Shown: positions 1-10,166, counted from the stretch's first letter. The stretch: 64,000 nt of DNA from Gammaproteobacteria bacterium (GCA_041395445.1 JAWLAO010000006.1:154325-218324); one strand, 5' to 3'. Notes: generated from the letters alone by a model not told the origin. Numbers and translations: made by a program.

Positions 1-656
1 TTGATACCGACAACTTCGGCATTCATGTTGATTAACGGACCACCGGAATTTCCGCGATTGATAGGAACATCAGTTTGGATATAAGGAACATATTGCTGTC
101 TTCCCAAGTCTCTGCCTTTGGCAGATACGATTCCTTTGGTGACCGAATGCTCAAAACTCAACGGCGAACCAATTGCCATAACCCACTCACCAATTTTTAA
201 ATTATTGGAATCTCCGACTTTCAGAACCGGAAGATTTTTTGCATCGACTTTCAGTAATGCGACATCACTGGCTTCATCTTCACCAATGAGTTTAGCATCA
301 AATTCACGTCGGTCGATTAATGTCACCAAGATTTCATCAGCATCGTGAATCACATGTCTGTTAGTGAGAATATAGCCGTCTTCTGAAATAATAAATCCGG
401 AACCACCGGCGACGCTGTCTCTTTCTTGTGGATATTGTGGAACTCCAAAAAAGCGTTCCAGCATATCTTCTCTTTGACTTCGCTCACGACGTGTTAATTC
501 TTTTGCATTTTGTCGGGCTGCGATATTTACAACTGCCGCGCCGGTTTCTTCAACTAAAGATGTAAAATCCGGCAGATTGTTTTTCTGTGAAAATCCTGCT
601 TGAGATATAACCAATGAGGTCAGAAAAATAATTGAGTGAAATTTATTTTTGAACAT
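1..656 (-). CDS. HtrA/Deg-type periplasmic serine protease, partial (3' end beyond the window)
   Basis: Reading the minus strand from the ATG at 656 gives 218 residues before the window ends. It opens with a signal peptide (about residues 1-24, ending GFSQ). A trypsin-like domain follows with the full Deg triad: H101 in TNRHVIHDAD, D131 in ASDVALLK and S204 in NRGNSGGPL. Family members degrade or refold misfolded periplasmic proteins, often under sigma-E control. The PDZ domains expected after the protease domain would lie outside the window, so DegP/DegQ, MucD and DegS cannot be separated; a cleavable signal peptide favours a soluble DegP/MucD type. It is divergent from rsfS, with about 245 bp between the two starts. 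Confidence 0.95.
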   Translation of the reverse strand, partial: MFKNKFHSIIFLTSLVISQAGFSQKNNLPDFTSLVEETGAAVVNIAARQNAKELTRRERSQREDMLERFFGVPQYPQERDSVAGGSGFIISEDGYILTNRHVIHDADEILVTLIDRREFDAKLIGEDEASDVALLKVDAKNLPVLKVGDSNNLKIGEWVMAIGSPLSFEHSVTKGIVSAKGRDLGRQQYVPYIQTDVPINRGNSGGPLINMNAEVVGI

Positions 657-900
657 AATTAAAAATCTCCAAAATTAATTAAATAAGATACTTTGCAAAG
701 ACAATGGTATTGTCAAAAAGTGCTATGTATTCAAAAAATTATTATAAAAAGTGACTAATGGCATAGTTAACTCCTTCCATTTGATGTTTTCACGAGCATT
801 ATTCAGTGTTTTCCACTTTATGAAAACTCATATAAATTTCCTTATTTTGCATTCATAGGTTAAAATTTGGACTCGTTTTAATTTTTTTAAAGAGTCTATT

Positions 901-1275
901 TTGCAAAAAACATCTGAAAAGAAAGCAACAGCAGCTAATCAGGAAAGTTTAAAAGAGCTTGTATTGTCAGCAATTGATGATGCAAAAGGTAATGACATCA
1001 AAGTGATTGATGTTTCTCATCACACGCAATTATTGGATTATATGATTATTGCCTCTGGGACATCAAGTCGTCATATTCAGACCATTGCTGAGTTCGCGAT
1101 GAAGAAAGCACAAGAAAATGGTTATGATAAACCGGCAACAGAAGGACTTGGTCATTCTGAGTGGGTGGTTGTGGATTTTGTTGATGTGGTATTGCATGTG
1201 ATGTCTCCCGCTGCCAGAGAACATTACAATATTGAAGGGCTATGGGAAATCTCTTCACATCCTAAAGACAGCTAA
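901..1275 (+). CDS. rsfS: ribosomal silencing factor RsfS
   Basis: A 124-residue RsfS/YbeB/Iojap family protein. The family binds ribosomal protein uL14 on the 50S subunit and blocks subunit joining when nutrients are scarce. Seen here are the conserved core IIASGTSSRHIQTIA (about residues 50-64), GHSEWVVVDFVDVVLHVM and the C-terminal YNIEGLWE. The chosen start is TTG at 901, preceded by a weak purine stretch (AAAGAG). It gives an N-terminus about 15 residues longer than E. coli RsfS, so the exact start is uncertain. It precedes rlmH by 8 bp, the usual pairing in proteobacteria, and is probably the first gene of the rsfS-rlmH-maf-rng-yhdP run. Confidence 0.95.
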   Translation: MQKTSEKKATAANQESLKELVLSAIDDAKGNDIKVIDVSHHTQLLDYMIIASGTSSRHIQTIAEFAMKKAQENGYDKPATEGLGHSEWVVVDFVDVVLHVMSPAAREHYNIEGLWEISSHPKDS

Positions 1276-1283
1276 AATCACCA

Positions 1284-1754
1284 ATGAAAATCAGACTTCT
1301 GGCAGTCGGTCAAAAAATGCCAACTTGGGTGCAACAGACTTTTGCTGAATATAATGGCAGACTTCCGCTCAAGCAACAAATTGAACTGGTTGAAATTGCA
1401 CCGATTCACAGAAGTAAGTCCGTATCGACCGAAAAAGCCAGACAATTGGAGGCTCAGTCTATTTTGGACTCTGTTAAAAACAATGAAAAAATTGTTTTGC
1501 TGGATGAAAAAGGCAAAATGATTTCCACTCGTAATTTATCGGAATCGATTAGCCAATGGCAAATGAATGGAGACGATATCGCTATCATCATAGGTGGCGC
1601 CGATGGTGTTGATAAAAGCATTAAGAAACAGGCACATAATACTTGGTCATTGAGTGCTTTGACATTTCCACATCCTTTAGTTCGGGTAATCCTTATGGAA
1701 CAAATTTACCGATCTTACAGTTTGTTAGCCAACCATCCATACCACAGAGAATAA
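1284..1754 (+). CDS. rlmH: 23S rRNA (pseudouridine-1915 N3)-methyltransferase RlmH
   Basis: 156 residues, the normal length for this SPOUT-fold methyltransferase, which methylates pseudouridine 1915 in helix 69 of 23S rRNA using SAM. The knot region carries IIIGGADGVD, a variant of the family's IGGPEG loop. The C-terminus has the diagnostic HPLVRVILMEQIYRSYSLL followed by NHPYHRE, which reaches the substrate in the 70S ribosome. It lies between rsfS and maf with gaps of 8 bp and 1 bp, so co-transcription is likely. Confidence 0.97.
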   Translation: MKIRLLAVGQKMPTWVQQTFAEYNGRLPLKQQIELVEIAPIHRSKSVSTEKARQLEAQSILDSVKNNEKIVLLDEKGKMISTRNLSESISQWQMNGDDIAIIIGGADGVDKSIKKQAHNTWSLSALTFPHPLVRVILMEQIYRSYSLLANHPYHRE

Positions 1755-1755
1755 C

Positions 1756-2331
1756 ATGATTTTTGATGGTCAAAAAATAATTCTGGCGTCTCAATCTCCA
1801 AGAAGAAAGCAATTACTGGAACAAATTGGAATGGTACCTGTTTGTATGCCGGTTGATATTGATGAGTCCGTTTATCTCAATGAAATGCCTTTGGAGTACT
1901 GCAATCGTTTGGCTTTGCAAAAAGCTCAATCGGGTTGGTTGCTATCAGAGAAGAATTTACCGGTTTTAGGTTCAGATACAGTTGTGGTTTATGATGACCA
2001 AATTCTTGGAAAACCGAAGAATGAACAGCACGCGATAGAAATGTTGTCTAAATTATCAGGTCGGAGACATCAGATGATTACAGCAGTTGCGGTGGTGTTT
2101 GCAGAAAAGCAACTAACAGAGTACTCAATCAGCGAAGTTCAGTTTGAATATATCAAAGTCGATGAAATAAAGGCGTATGTTGAAAGCGGTGAACCAATGG
2201 ACAAAGCCGGAAGCTATGGGATACAGGGTCATGCGGCATTATGGATAAAGAAAATCACCGGTAGTCATTCAGGAATTATGGGTCTGCCTTTGTTTGAAAC
2301 CGGGAAAATATTGAGGAGTTTTTATGAATGA
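1756..2331 (+). CDS. maf: Maf-type nucleoside triphosphate pyrophosphatase
   Basis: 191 residues. Maf proteins hydrolyse non-canonical or pyrimidine NTPs (dTTP/UTP for the YhdE type) to the monophosphate and pyrophosphate. Visible signatures are the phosphate-binding ILASQSPRRKQLL (residues 9-21), the general-base region GSDTVV with D74, and DKAGSYGIQG near residue 150. The start lies one base after the rlmH stop, and the end overlaps rng by 8 bp. The position directly ahead of rng and yhdP matches the E. coli yhdE locus and supports dTTP/UTP pyrophosphatase over the YceF subtype. Substrate preference is inferred, not seen. Confidence 0.95.
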   Translation: MIFDGQKIILASQSPRRKQLLEQIGMVPVCMPVDIDESVYLNEMPLEYCNRLALQKAQSGWLLSEKNLPVLGSDTVVVYDDQILGKPKNEQHAIEMLSKLSGRRHQMITAVAVVFAEKQLTEYSISEVQFEYIKVDEIKAYVESGEPMDKAGSYGIQGHAALWIKKITGSHSGIMGLPLFETGKILRSFYE

Positions 2332-3817
2332 AGAAATATTGATTAACTCAACTCCCAATGAAACCCGTGTGGCTTTAGTTGAAAATGGTGTGTTGCAAGA
2401 AGTTTTCATGGAGCGAAATCGCAATGGCTCGATTGTCGGCAATATTTATATCGGGCGTGTTGAAAAAATTCTTCCCGGTTTGCAAGCTGCATTCGTTAAT
2501 ATTGGCATGTCACGTTCGGCATTTATGCATGTCACGGATATCTGTTCGCAAAAGAAAATTGCTCGAATTGACGGCATTGATGACGAAGCGATTTCCGAGC
2601 AAAATAATTTTCAACCAATTTCAAAAATCATTCACGAAGGTCAAAGAGTCGTTGTTCAGGTTTATAAGGATGCCATCGGTTCTAAAGGAGCCAGAGTGAC
2701 ATGTAAATTGAGTGTGCCGAGTCGTTTTTTGGTGTTGTTGCCGAATGAACCGGATGTCAACACTTTATCTATTCGCATTACTGATGAAACCGAAAGACAA
2801 AGATTGATTGGGTTATTGGAAAAAATCAACTCAAACAGCGAACACGGAATTATCGCCCGGACCAATGCCGAAGACAGTAGTGAAGAAGACTTGGTTCGTG
2901 ATTATAAGTTTCTACAAAAATTATGGCGAGTGGTTTCACAACGCATAAAAGATGGTCAGTTTAAACAACTTGTCTATCATGAATTTGATTTACCGGTTCG
3001 GGTCGTTCGTGATTTTATTTCCGATAAAGTTAGAACGATAAAGACAGATTCTCACGAAGTTTACACCAAGCTGAATAAATTCATAGTTGATTATGTGCCT
3101 GAATGGCAGGGGCAACTCATTCATTATCAGGAAGTGAGACCGATTTTCGATTATCACAATATTGATGATGAGATTAATCGGGCTTTTCGACAGTTTGTTC
3201 CATTAAAATCGGGTGGGAATCTGATTATTGACCAAAATGAAGCCATGACGACCATTGATGTTAATACCGGAAAATTCATCGGTTTCAAAAATCAGGAAGA
3301 AACAATTTTTCGCACCAATCTGGAAGCGGTGCAAATGATAGCTCGCCAGATTCGTTTACGAAATTTAGGCGGAATTATCATTGCAGACTTTATTGATATG
3401 GAAGAAGAGGAACATAAACAGCAGGTTTTGGAAAGCCTGGAAGAATGCCTTAGCAAAGACCCGACACGCACACACATTCATGGAATTACTAAACTGGGAC
3501 TTGTGGAAATTACCCGAAAACGAACGACTGAAAGTTTGCAACACATGCTCTCGGAGCAATGTAAAAATTGTTATGGTTTGGGATTGGTTAAAACGGTTGA
3601 AACGGTTTGTTATGAGTTGTTTCGTGAAATCATACGAACTGTCAGGCAGTTTAAAACAGGTCAAATTATGGTTCTGGCATCAACTCAGCTCATTGAGTAT
3701 ATTTACGAAGAGCAAACAGAGTCATTATCTGAACTGGAAGAAGAATTAGGTAAACGTATCAGCTTGCAAGCAGAAAGTTCATATTCTCAAGAACAGTTTG
3801 ATGTGGTTTTGATGTAA
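2324..3817 (+). CDS. rng: ribonuclease G
   Basis: 497 residues, close to E. coli RNase G and lacking the long C-terminal scaffold of RNase E. The enzyme cleaves single-stranded RNA endonucleolytically, matures the 5' end of 16S rRNA and degrades some mRNAs. An S1 domain lies near residues 35-130 (NIYIGRVEKILPGLQAAFVNIG). The catalytic Mg-binding aspartates are D312 in TTIDVNTG and D355 in IADFIDM. The zinc-link motif is CKNC (C413, C416), used in dimerisation. It overlaps the end of maf and is followed after 6 bp by yhdP, the standard gammaproteobacterial order. Confidence 0.97.
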   Translation: MNEEILINSTPNETRVALVENGVLQEVFMERNRNGSIVGNIYIGRVEKILPGLQAAFVNIGMSRSAFMHVTDICSQKKIARIDGIDDEAISEQNNFQPISKIIHEGQRVVVQVYKDAIGSKGARVTCKLSVPSRFLVLLPNEPDVNTLSIRITDETERQRLIGLLEKINSNSEHGIIARTNAEDSSEEDLVRDYKFLQKLWRVVSQRIKDGQFKQLVYHEFDLPVRVVRDFISDKVRTIKTDSHEVYTKLNKFIVDYVPEWQGQLIHYQEVRPIFDYHNIDDEINRAFRQFVPLKSGGNLIIDQNEAMTTIDVNTGKFIGFKNQEETIFRTNLEAVQMIARQIRLRNLGGIIIADFIDMEEEEHKQQVLESLEECLSKDPTRTHIHGITKLGLVEITRKRTTESLQHMLSEQCKNCYGLGLVKTVETVCYELFREIIRTVRQFKTGQIMVLASTQLIEYIYEEQTESLSELEEELGKRISLQAESSYSQEQFDVVLM

Positions 3818-3823
3818 TCAATT

Positions 3824-6800
3824 ATGACCAAAACGGACAAACATTCTCTGTTTTTTAAAATCTGGGTTCATGTAAGGGGATTTTTGGCACTTACTATTGT
3901 CATTTTGGGCATATTTGTTGGTTTGGTTTCTTTGGTGCTTCCCAATGGCGAACTTTACAAGCAACACCTGAGTGGATTTTTGTCCAAACAATGGAATAAA
4001 CCGGTGGAAATCTCAGAAATTTCCGGTAGTTGGAAAGGCTTTGGTCCCAGATTTGCAATCAAAGGACTGAAAATTAAGGATAAAGATGAGGTAACAATTA
4101 GTCAGGCGACTTTAAATGTTAATTTGCTGGAATATCTCATTCCCAAAGGCTCAACCGGAATCAATCTGAGTGTCAATGAGATTGATGTTGATTTTGAGCA
4201 AAAAGACTCCGGAAAAATCGTTCTTGCCGGCGAGCGTAAAACCCATGAAAGCCTGTCCGAAAAACTGGATAAAATATTATCCAGTGGGTCTTTGTCAATT
4301 GATAACTTATCACTCAATTTTAAATCGAAAGACTTGAATCAAAATTATCAATTGAAATCTAAAATCACAGTACAACAAAGTGATTTGCAGCGAGCTTTTG
4401 AATTGCAGTTGAATGCCAAAGAAGTTGCTGATGAATTTAAAATACTATCAGTTGCGGAAAAAGATTATGATTTCAGTCGTCAGGCAAATTGGTATGTTGA
4501 AAGTAAGAATTTATCATTACAAAATTTAGGGAACCTCGTTCAGCGTGAAAATCTTCCCAAAGCGTTGATTGATGTGAAGTCGTGGTTTTCGACCAAACAT
4601 GGAAACATCGTTCAGTTGATTGCTCAGGCAAAGCTCAAAGATAAGTTTTTTGCTTCAGAATCAGAGAAGTATGATATCACGGGCGATGCTGAATTGGTTT
4701 ATTCCGGCGAGCCTCAAAACTGGCAAGCCAGTTTATATTTATTTGATATTGAAACTAATAATATTTCTCAGGAAAACATACAAATTGATATACGCAGAAT
4801 CCAAAACCGATTGATATTTAATGCTGATGCTTTGGATATTCCTTTATTGAATGCTTTACTTGAAACTCTGGAGTTTTCAGATGAATTGCCGTTGAAAGAT
4901 TTCAACATAGACGGACATTTGTCTGATGTTTCTATAGTTTATGACTTCAAAGAAAGACGGATTATGGATGCGAGTCTGAATTTTCAAAATTTAGATATCA
5001 AATCTCCATGGGCAAACTTATCTAATATATCGGGTGAAATCAGCCTCAAAGATGAACAAATACGTTTGCTCATTGATTCAGATTCCGGAACAGCAGAAGT
5101 TCCGGGAGTGATTCGAGGAATTGCAGATTGGGACAAATTGTTATTGACTGCTCAAACCTCCATGCAAGATGATGACCTGGATATTAAAATCAATTCACTT
5201 TGGTGTGATTGCAAGGACTTTATCCTCGACGGAGCGGCTCGGGCTAACTACGACGAGAATTTGTTTCTGGATTTAACATTCGGTGTCTATCAGGCTCAGG
5301 TGAATCAATTGCATAAATATTGGCCGGCAAATAAATGGAAACCTAAGGTTCTTGATTATCTCGATACGGCTTTGATTGATGGAGCTGTGAAAGAAGGAAT
5401 GATTTTATATCATGGCTTGGTTAATGAATATCCTTTCAGATCTAAACAAGGTGTGTTTCGAACCCGTTCCAACTTGGTTGATGCGACAATTAAATACCAG
5501 AAAGAGTGGCCTGTATCCCGTGACTTTAATGCTTTGGTAGAAACCGAAAACCGCAAACTTTGGGTTGATGTTTCTAAAGCCAAAGTGATGCAAGCAAATA
5601 TCAATAAGGTGCATTCTCAAATATCTAACTTGAAAAACCCGGTATTGACAACTGATATTTGGGCTTCGGGTAAAGATAATTTCCTGCTGGATATTCTGCA
5701 AAAATCAGGAATGAGTAAAGAAATTCCGGCATTGGCCAATCAAATTGATTTTAAAGGACGACAGAACGTCAAAGTGGATTTGTCATTACCTTTGAATAGC
5801 CCACAGGCGAAAGCTATTCCTCAAGGATATATTGAGTTTCATGAAACCGACTTTCAAATGAACCAATTCCAACTTCATGATATGAAAGGAAAAATTGATT
5901 ATAAAGGTTTTTCTATTAACTTGGAGAACTTGAAAGCGATTTTTCTCAACCAGGAAACCTTTCTGAATGGAAGCATTATCAATGAACCAAATCAATCACC
6001 GAAAATTGATATACTGTTGAAAGGAAATTACAGCACTGTTGATTTTGAATCATTAACTGGTTTTGCGTTACCCGCTCAGGGACAATCTAACTGGGACTTT
6101 GAAATTTCAAATGCTGAAAGCGATGATGAAAATGATTCAAAATTAGCGTTTACTGCAAAATCTAATCTCGAAGGAACTCAGTTGAATATTCCGGCTCCAT
6201 TCAACAAGTCATCAGAGGAAGTTGCACCATTTTCAGTTCGATGTGAATTGCCATGTCTGGATTCTAATTGGTCGATGGACTTTGATAATCGTTTGAAAAC
6301 AGATTTTTCATTGGCAACAGATAAGAGTGAGTTTGTACTTAAATCACTCAACTTTGGAAATCAACTGCAAGATAGTTTTGGCGGAAAGATTGATGAGCTC
6401 AATCTCGATGAATGGCTTGAACTTTTAGTCAAAGATAAAGGCAATCACAAAGAGCATAAAATTCCATTTCAGAATATGAAGTTGGATATTGGTTCGCTGA
6501 TTTTCATGAGTCGTCGGTTGAATCATATTGAGGTTGAGTTTACTCATGACAGAGACGGGTTGAATTTTGATATTAAGGGAGAAGAGGTCGAAGGTCGTGT
6601 TGTTGTGCCGAACGATATTGAAAACAGAGGCATTATCGTGCAACTGGAGCGCTTACACTGGCATGGAATTGACGATGAAATCGCCGCAAAAAAAGCTGAA
6701 AAAGTTTCTGAAAAATATCTGGCATTACATGTTTGGATTGGAGATTTCATCTATGACGGAATTCCATTGGGAGAATCCCGAATTGAAGTCAGACCAATTG

Positions 6801-7540
6801 TTGAAGGCTTACGTATTGAGAAATTTGTTACCAACTCAGATTTACTAAAGCTCAATATAAACGGTATTTGGTATAAAAATAAAGGAGACAAGGGAACTTC
6901 TGAGTTTAATATCATTCTCACATCTCAGGACATTGCCGAGTTTTTGGTGAGTCTTGGTTTTTCAGCTCCAATCAGTCAGGCAAACACAATTATTGATATG
7001 AAAGCCAATTGGAGCGGTTTCCCTAGTCAATTCGAGGTGCGAAAAATTAGCGGAAACTTGCACATCGAAGTTGGTGAGGGTGAGGTGGTTGATGCAAAAC
7101 CCGGAGTTGGTCGAATTTTGGGGTTATTCAGTTTGACGAATTTGCCTCGAAGATTGATTCTTGATTTTAAAGATGTGTTTGGTAAGGGATTGCACTTTAA
7201 GTCGATGAAGGGTGATTTTACACTCAATGACGGGAATGCCTATAGTGAAGAATTCATCATTGATGCGGCAAGTGCGAAGATTTCAATCAAGGGCCGTACC
7301 GGATTGGCACAGCAGGACTATGATCAAATTGTTATTGTAACTCCTGGAGTGGGAAAAATTCTTCCAACAATTGGTGCCATCACCGGTGGAGCTGTTGGAG
7401 CTGCTGCCGGATTTCTATTTCAGGGAATGTTTAACAAAGGTTTGAAAAACGTAGGTAAAATAGTATATAAAGTCACCGGAACTTGGGATCAACCCAATAT
7501 CGAAATTATTGAGACAGAAGAAATATCTGATGAAAGCTAA
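3824..7540 (+). CDS. yhdP: YhdP family AsmA-like phospholipid transport protein
   Basis: 1238 residues with one N-terminal membrane anchor (about residues 17-40) and a long periplasmic beta-rich region. The C-terminal part carries the AsmA-like conserved segment near residues 1080-1180 (GNLHIEVGEGEVVDAKPGVGR and GLFSLTNLPRRL). E. coli YhdP is one of the AsmA-like bridges moving phospholipid between inner and outer membranes. The place after rng is the same as in E. coli. The coding sequence continues slightly past the start of the next gene (11 bp overlap with the ATG at 7530). Confidence 0.93.
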   Translation: MTKTDKHSLFFKIWVHVRGFLALTIVILGIFVGLVSLVLPNGELYKQHLSGFLSKQWNKPVEISEISGSWKGFGPRFAIKGLKIKDKDEVTISQATLNVNLLEYLIPKGSTGINLSVNEIDVDFEQKDSGKIVLAGERKTHESLSEKLDKILSSGSLSIDNLSLNFKSKDLNQNYQLKSKITVQQSDLQRAFELQLNAKEVADEFKILSVAEKDYDFSRQANWYVESKNLSLQNLGNLVQRENLPKALIDVKSWFSTKHGNIVQLIAQAKLKDKFFASESEKYDITGDAELVYSGEPQNWQASLYLFDIETNNISQENIQIDIRRIQNRLIFNADALDIPLLNALLETLEFSDELPLKDFNIDGHLSDVSIVYDFKERRIMDASLNFQNLDIKSPWANLSNISGEISLKDEQIRLLIDSDSGTAEVPGVIRGIADWDKLLLTAQTSMQDDDLDIKINSLWCDCKDFILDGAARANYDENLFLDLTFGVYQAQVNQLHKYWPANKWKPKVLDYLDTALIDGAVKEGMILYHGLVNEYPFRSKQGVFRTRSNLVDATIKYQKEWPVSRDFNALVETENRKLWVDVSKAKVMQANINKVHSQISNLKNPVLTTDIWASGKDNFLLDILQKSGMSKEIPALANQIDFKGRQNVKVDLSLPLNSPQAKAIPQGYIEFHETDFQMNQFQLHDMKGKIDYKGFSINLENLKAIFLNQETFLNGSIINEPNQSPKIDILLKGNYSTVDFESLTGFALPAQGQSNWDFEISNAESDDENDSKLAFTAKSNLEGTQLNIPAPFNKSSEEVAPFSVRCELPCLDSNWSMDFDNRLKTDFSLATDKSEFVLKSLNFGNQLQDSFGGKIDELNLDEWLELLVKDKGNHKEHKIPFQNMKLDIGSLIFMSRRLNHIEVEFTHDRDGLNFDIKGEEVEGRVVVPNDIENRGIIVQLERLHWHGIDDEIAAKKAEKVSEKYLALHVWIGDFIYDGIPLGESRIEVRPIVEGLRIEKFVTNSDLLKLNINGIWYKNKGDKGTSEFNIILTSQDIAEFLVSLGFSAPISQANTIIDMKANWSGFPSQFEVRKISGNLHIEVGEGEVVDAKPGVGRILGLFSLTNLPRRLILDFKDVFGKGLHFKSMKGDFTLNDGNAYSEEFIIDAASAKISIKGRTGLAQQDYDQIVIVTPGVGKILPTIGAITGGAVGAAAGFLFQGMFNKGLKNVGKIVYKVTGTWDQPNIEIIETEEISDES

Positions 7541-8351
7541 AATTGCAGGACTAGTTTATCTTATTTTTATTGCTTGTGTGGCAGCAGCAATCGCCTATGA
7601 ATCATGGGGAAATGCCGTTGGATATTCGCATACAGTCAATAAAATAACCGAAAAACTTCACATGGAAGATAATTTGAAGAACTCCGGTAAGAAAATTCTG
7701 GAAACAATCACTTTCAGTCTTTACGAGGGCTATACAGAAAGTGTCAACGAATTAAAAGAACTCAAAGCCAAAAGTAAAAAATATGATACTAATGCTTACC
7801 GTTTCACGAAGGCATTTGTTGGAATTGTTTTATTAGTCATTGTGATTTATTTCATATCCGGCCAGCAAGTTGTATTGCTCAGTATGATTTTTCTTTCAAT
7901 CACCAGTCTGGTGGTTGGTTGGTTCTCACCCATACTTGAAATCACTGCCTATCAAGATATTCCGGTTCTTGGCAATACTATTTTTCAATATGAATCCAAA
8001 AGTATTGTTTCTGCCTTGTATAAAATCATGGACAAAGGACAATACGCTATTGCGGGAATCATTTTGTTATTTACGGTTGTTACACCAATCATTAAAACAA
8101 TATTATTACTTATTCTCAGTTTTCAGAAAAAACTGCATTTATCTGTCAGAAAAGTTAAGTTTCTGACTCATATTGGCAAATGGTCAATGCTGGATGTTTT
8201 TGTGGTTGCGATTATAGTGACTTATTTTTCGACCAAAACTAATGGGCAAACTGACGCCAACTTACAAATTGGTATTTACTATTTTAGTGTATATGTGATT
8301 TTGTCAATGATTTGTACTTATCTCATCACATTCAAGCATAAGAATAGTTGA
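7530..8351 (+). CDS. paraquat-inducible protein A (PqiA) domain membrane protein
   Basis: 273 residues from the ATG at 7530; a TTG 21 bp upstream would lie deeper in yhdP and is less likely. There are about six hydrophobic segments: one at the N-terminus, a periplasmic loop of about 60 residues, then the rest. The PqiA hallmark is KWSMLDVFVVAIIVTYF near residue 230, preceded by an IIKTILLLIL helix. Only one PqiA module is present, whereas E. coli PqiA has two. PqiA proteins accompany MCE-type lipid transporters, so the fusion of this gene to the yhdP transcript fits a role in envelope lipid transport. No MCE protein is adjacent. The function is inferred. Confidence 0.75.
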   Translation: MKAKIAGLVYLIFIACVAAAIAYESWGNAVGYSHTVNKITEKLHMEDNLKNSGKKILETITFSLYEGYTESVNELKELKAKSKKYDTNAYRFTKAFVGIVLLVIVIYFISGQQVVLLSMIFLSITSLVVGWFSPILEITAYQDIPVLGNTIFQYESKSIVSALYKIMDKGQYAIAGIILLFTVVTPIIKTILLLILSFQKKLHLSVRKVKFLTHIGKWSMLDVFVVAIIVTYFSTKTNGQTDANLQIGIYYFSVYVILSMICTYLITFKHKNS

Positions 8352-8358
8352 GAAAACC

Positions 8359-9162
8359 GTGAAGTTTTTTTCCACTTTTTCAATGACCCCTGAGAAAGTA
8401 TTATTGTCTCGTGCACTCAATTATGGCGACGGTGTTTTTGAAACGTTTCGGGTTGTTAACCGACAAATTCCATTATTTGACTATCATGCAAAAAGATTAA
8501 AAAGCAGTTTGCAAAGGTTGGGAATAACACCTCCTGACACCCAAGAAATACACAATAGAATCATGGCTTTAGCAGAAGATAATGCCGACTGTATTGCCAA
8601 ATTAGTTGTGTTTCGTAAAGATTATCATCGTGGCTATTCCTCACAATCCAAGGAATGTGATTATTTCATAACAATCAATCCGATATCATCATTCCGATTA
8701 TGTGATCAATTAACTGTTAGCTCAGTGAAATTATCTCGAAGTAAAACTCTGGCAGGAATTAAACACCTCAATCGTTTGGAACAGGTTATTGCAGCTAACG
8801 AATTGAATAGTAGCGACTACTCTGATGCCATTTTGACTGATGGTAAAAATATTATTGAAACCACTTATAAAAATATTGTGCTTATAAAAAACAATAAAAT
8901 TTATTCTCCCAAGTTGAATAATTCGGGTGTGCACGGTGTTGCGTTGTCTTGGCTTGAGGACTGGTGTGTTGAAAACTCTATTGAATTCAAGTGGAAGAAA
9001 ATCAAATTATCTGAACTCAGCGACTATCAAGCAATGATGACCTGCAATAGTATTCAGGGTTTTAGCTTAATTAAAAATGTTGATAATCAAGTTCAATTCT
9101 CACACAAATCACCAATTGCTGATAAAATAAAATCCTCTTGGTCACAGCTGTTTAAGTTTTGA
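8359..9162 (+). CDS. pabC: aminodeoxychorismate lyase (4-amino-4-deoxychorismate to p-aminobenzoate)
   Basis: 267 residues, a fold-type IV PLP enzyme that makes p-aminobenzoate for folate synthesis. Seen are RALNYGDGVFETFRV (about residues 18-32), the PLP lysine K135 in AGIKHLNRLEQV, and the AILTDG/IIETTYKNIVLIK region. The start is GTG at 8359; no ATG lies closer to the conserved N-terminus. The stop overlaps the mltG start (TTGA). The pabC-mltG-tmk-holB order is conserved in gammaproteobacteria and separates it from branched-chain or D-amino acid aminotransferases of the same fold. Confidence 0.93.
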   Translation: MKFFSTFSMTPEKVLLSRALNYGDGVFETFRVVNRQIPLFDYHAKRLKSSLQRLGITPPDTQEIHNRIMALAEDNADCIAKLVVFRKDYHRGYSSQSKECDYFITINPISSFRLCDQLTVSSVKLSRSKTLAGIKHLNRLEQVIAANELNSSDYSDAILTDGKNIIETTYKNIVLIKNNKIYSPKLNNSGVHGVALSWLEDWCVENSIEFKWKKIKLSELSDYQAMMTCNSIQGFSLIKNVDNQVQFSHKSPIADKIKSSWSQLFKF

Positions 9163-10166
9163 AGAAAAAAATATTTCTGATTTTTGTTATTTTTGGCACG
9201 GGTTGTTTGCTTGTTGGTGGTTATTTTTTTCAACAATATCAGCAATTTATAAAAAATCCTGTTTTCTCAAAAACAACCATCGTTGAAATCGCCAAAGGTC
9301 AGCATTTTCAAAATTTTACCAAAAATATCAAGAAACTTAATGCCAATGGTGAAAATTGGCAATGGATGCTTTTTGCAAAAATTGAAAAAACCGGAGGCTG
9401 GTTAACGGTTGGAGAGTTTGAAATTGATAACACATTAACGCCTTTGCAAATGATGCAAAAAATAAAGGCAAACAATGTTATCACATATAAATTTACCATT
9501 GTTGAAGGTATCAATTGGTGGGAATTGAAAGAAAAATTGCTTGATGATTCGGTGTTAATTCACACACTGTTTGATTTCACTGACGAGCAACTCTTGCAAA
9601 AACTGTCAATTGACGCTCCATCTCCCGAAGGAATGTTTTTGCCTGAAACTTATCAGTTTGTGAAAGGTGACTCGGATGTTGATATTTTGCAAAGGGCACA
9701 TTCAGCATTAACCAAAGTATTAGAAGAGAATTGGCAAAATCGCAAACCGGATATACCGATAAAAGACTCCTATCAACTGCTAACTTTGGCATCCATCGTT
9801 GAAAAAGAAAGTGCACATGCAAATGAGAGAGATAAAATCGCCGGAGTTTTTGTTCGTAGATTGCAGAAAAATATGCGTTTGCAAACGGATCCAACGGTTA
9901 TTTATGGAATTGGTCCGAATTTCGATGGTGATATTAAAAGCAAGGATTTGAAAACCGATACACCTTATAACACTTATACCCGTCACGGTTTACCGCCAAC
10001 GCCGATTGCAATGCCAAGTGCTGAGTCTATCCACTTCAGCTCCCATCCTGCGGATGGAAAAGAACTTTATTTCGTTGCTAATAACCGAGGCGGTCATTAT
10101 TTTTCGGACACTTACGAAGAGCATTTGAGAGCTGTTGAAAAATACTTGAAAGGGCAAAAGTTATGA
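9159..10166 (+). CDS. mltG: endolytic murein transglycosylase MltG (YceG-like)
   Basis: 335 residues. MltG is an inner-membrane lytic transglycosylase that cuts nascent glycan strands and sets their length. There is an N-terminal membrane anchor (about residues 5-25), then LysM-like and YceG domains. The motif LASIVEKES near residues 210-218 holds the family's catalytic glutamate, followed by RLQKNMRLQTDPTVIYG and the C-terminal YNTYTRHGLPPTPIAMPS. The TTG start at 9159 overlaps the pabC stop, and the lysine-rich residues and anchor begin there directly, supporting it. The gene overlaps tmk by 4 bp. Confidence 0.95.
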   Translation: MKKKIFLIFVIFGTGCLLVGGYFFQQYQQFIKNPVFSKTTIVEIAKGQHFQNFTKNIKKLNANGENWQWMLFAKIEKTGGWLTVGEFEIDNTLTPLQMMQKIKANNVITYKFTIVEGINWWELKEKLLDDSVLIHTLFDFTDEQLLQKLSIDAPSPEGMFLPETYQFVKGDSDVDILQRAHSALTKVLEENWQNRKPDIPIKDSYQLLTLASIVEKESAHANERDKIAGVFVRRLQKNMRLQTDPTVIYGIGPNFDGDIKSKDLKTDTPYNTYTRHGLPPTPIAMPSAESIHFSSHPADGKELYFVANNRGGHYFSDTYEEHLRAVEKYLKGQKL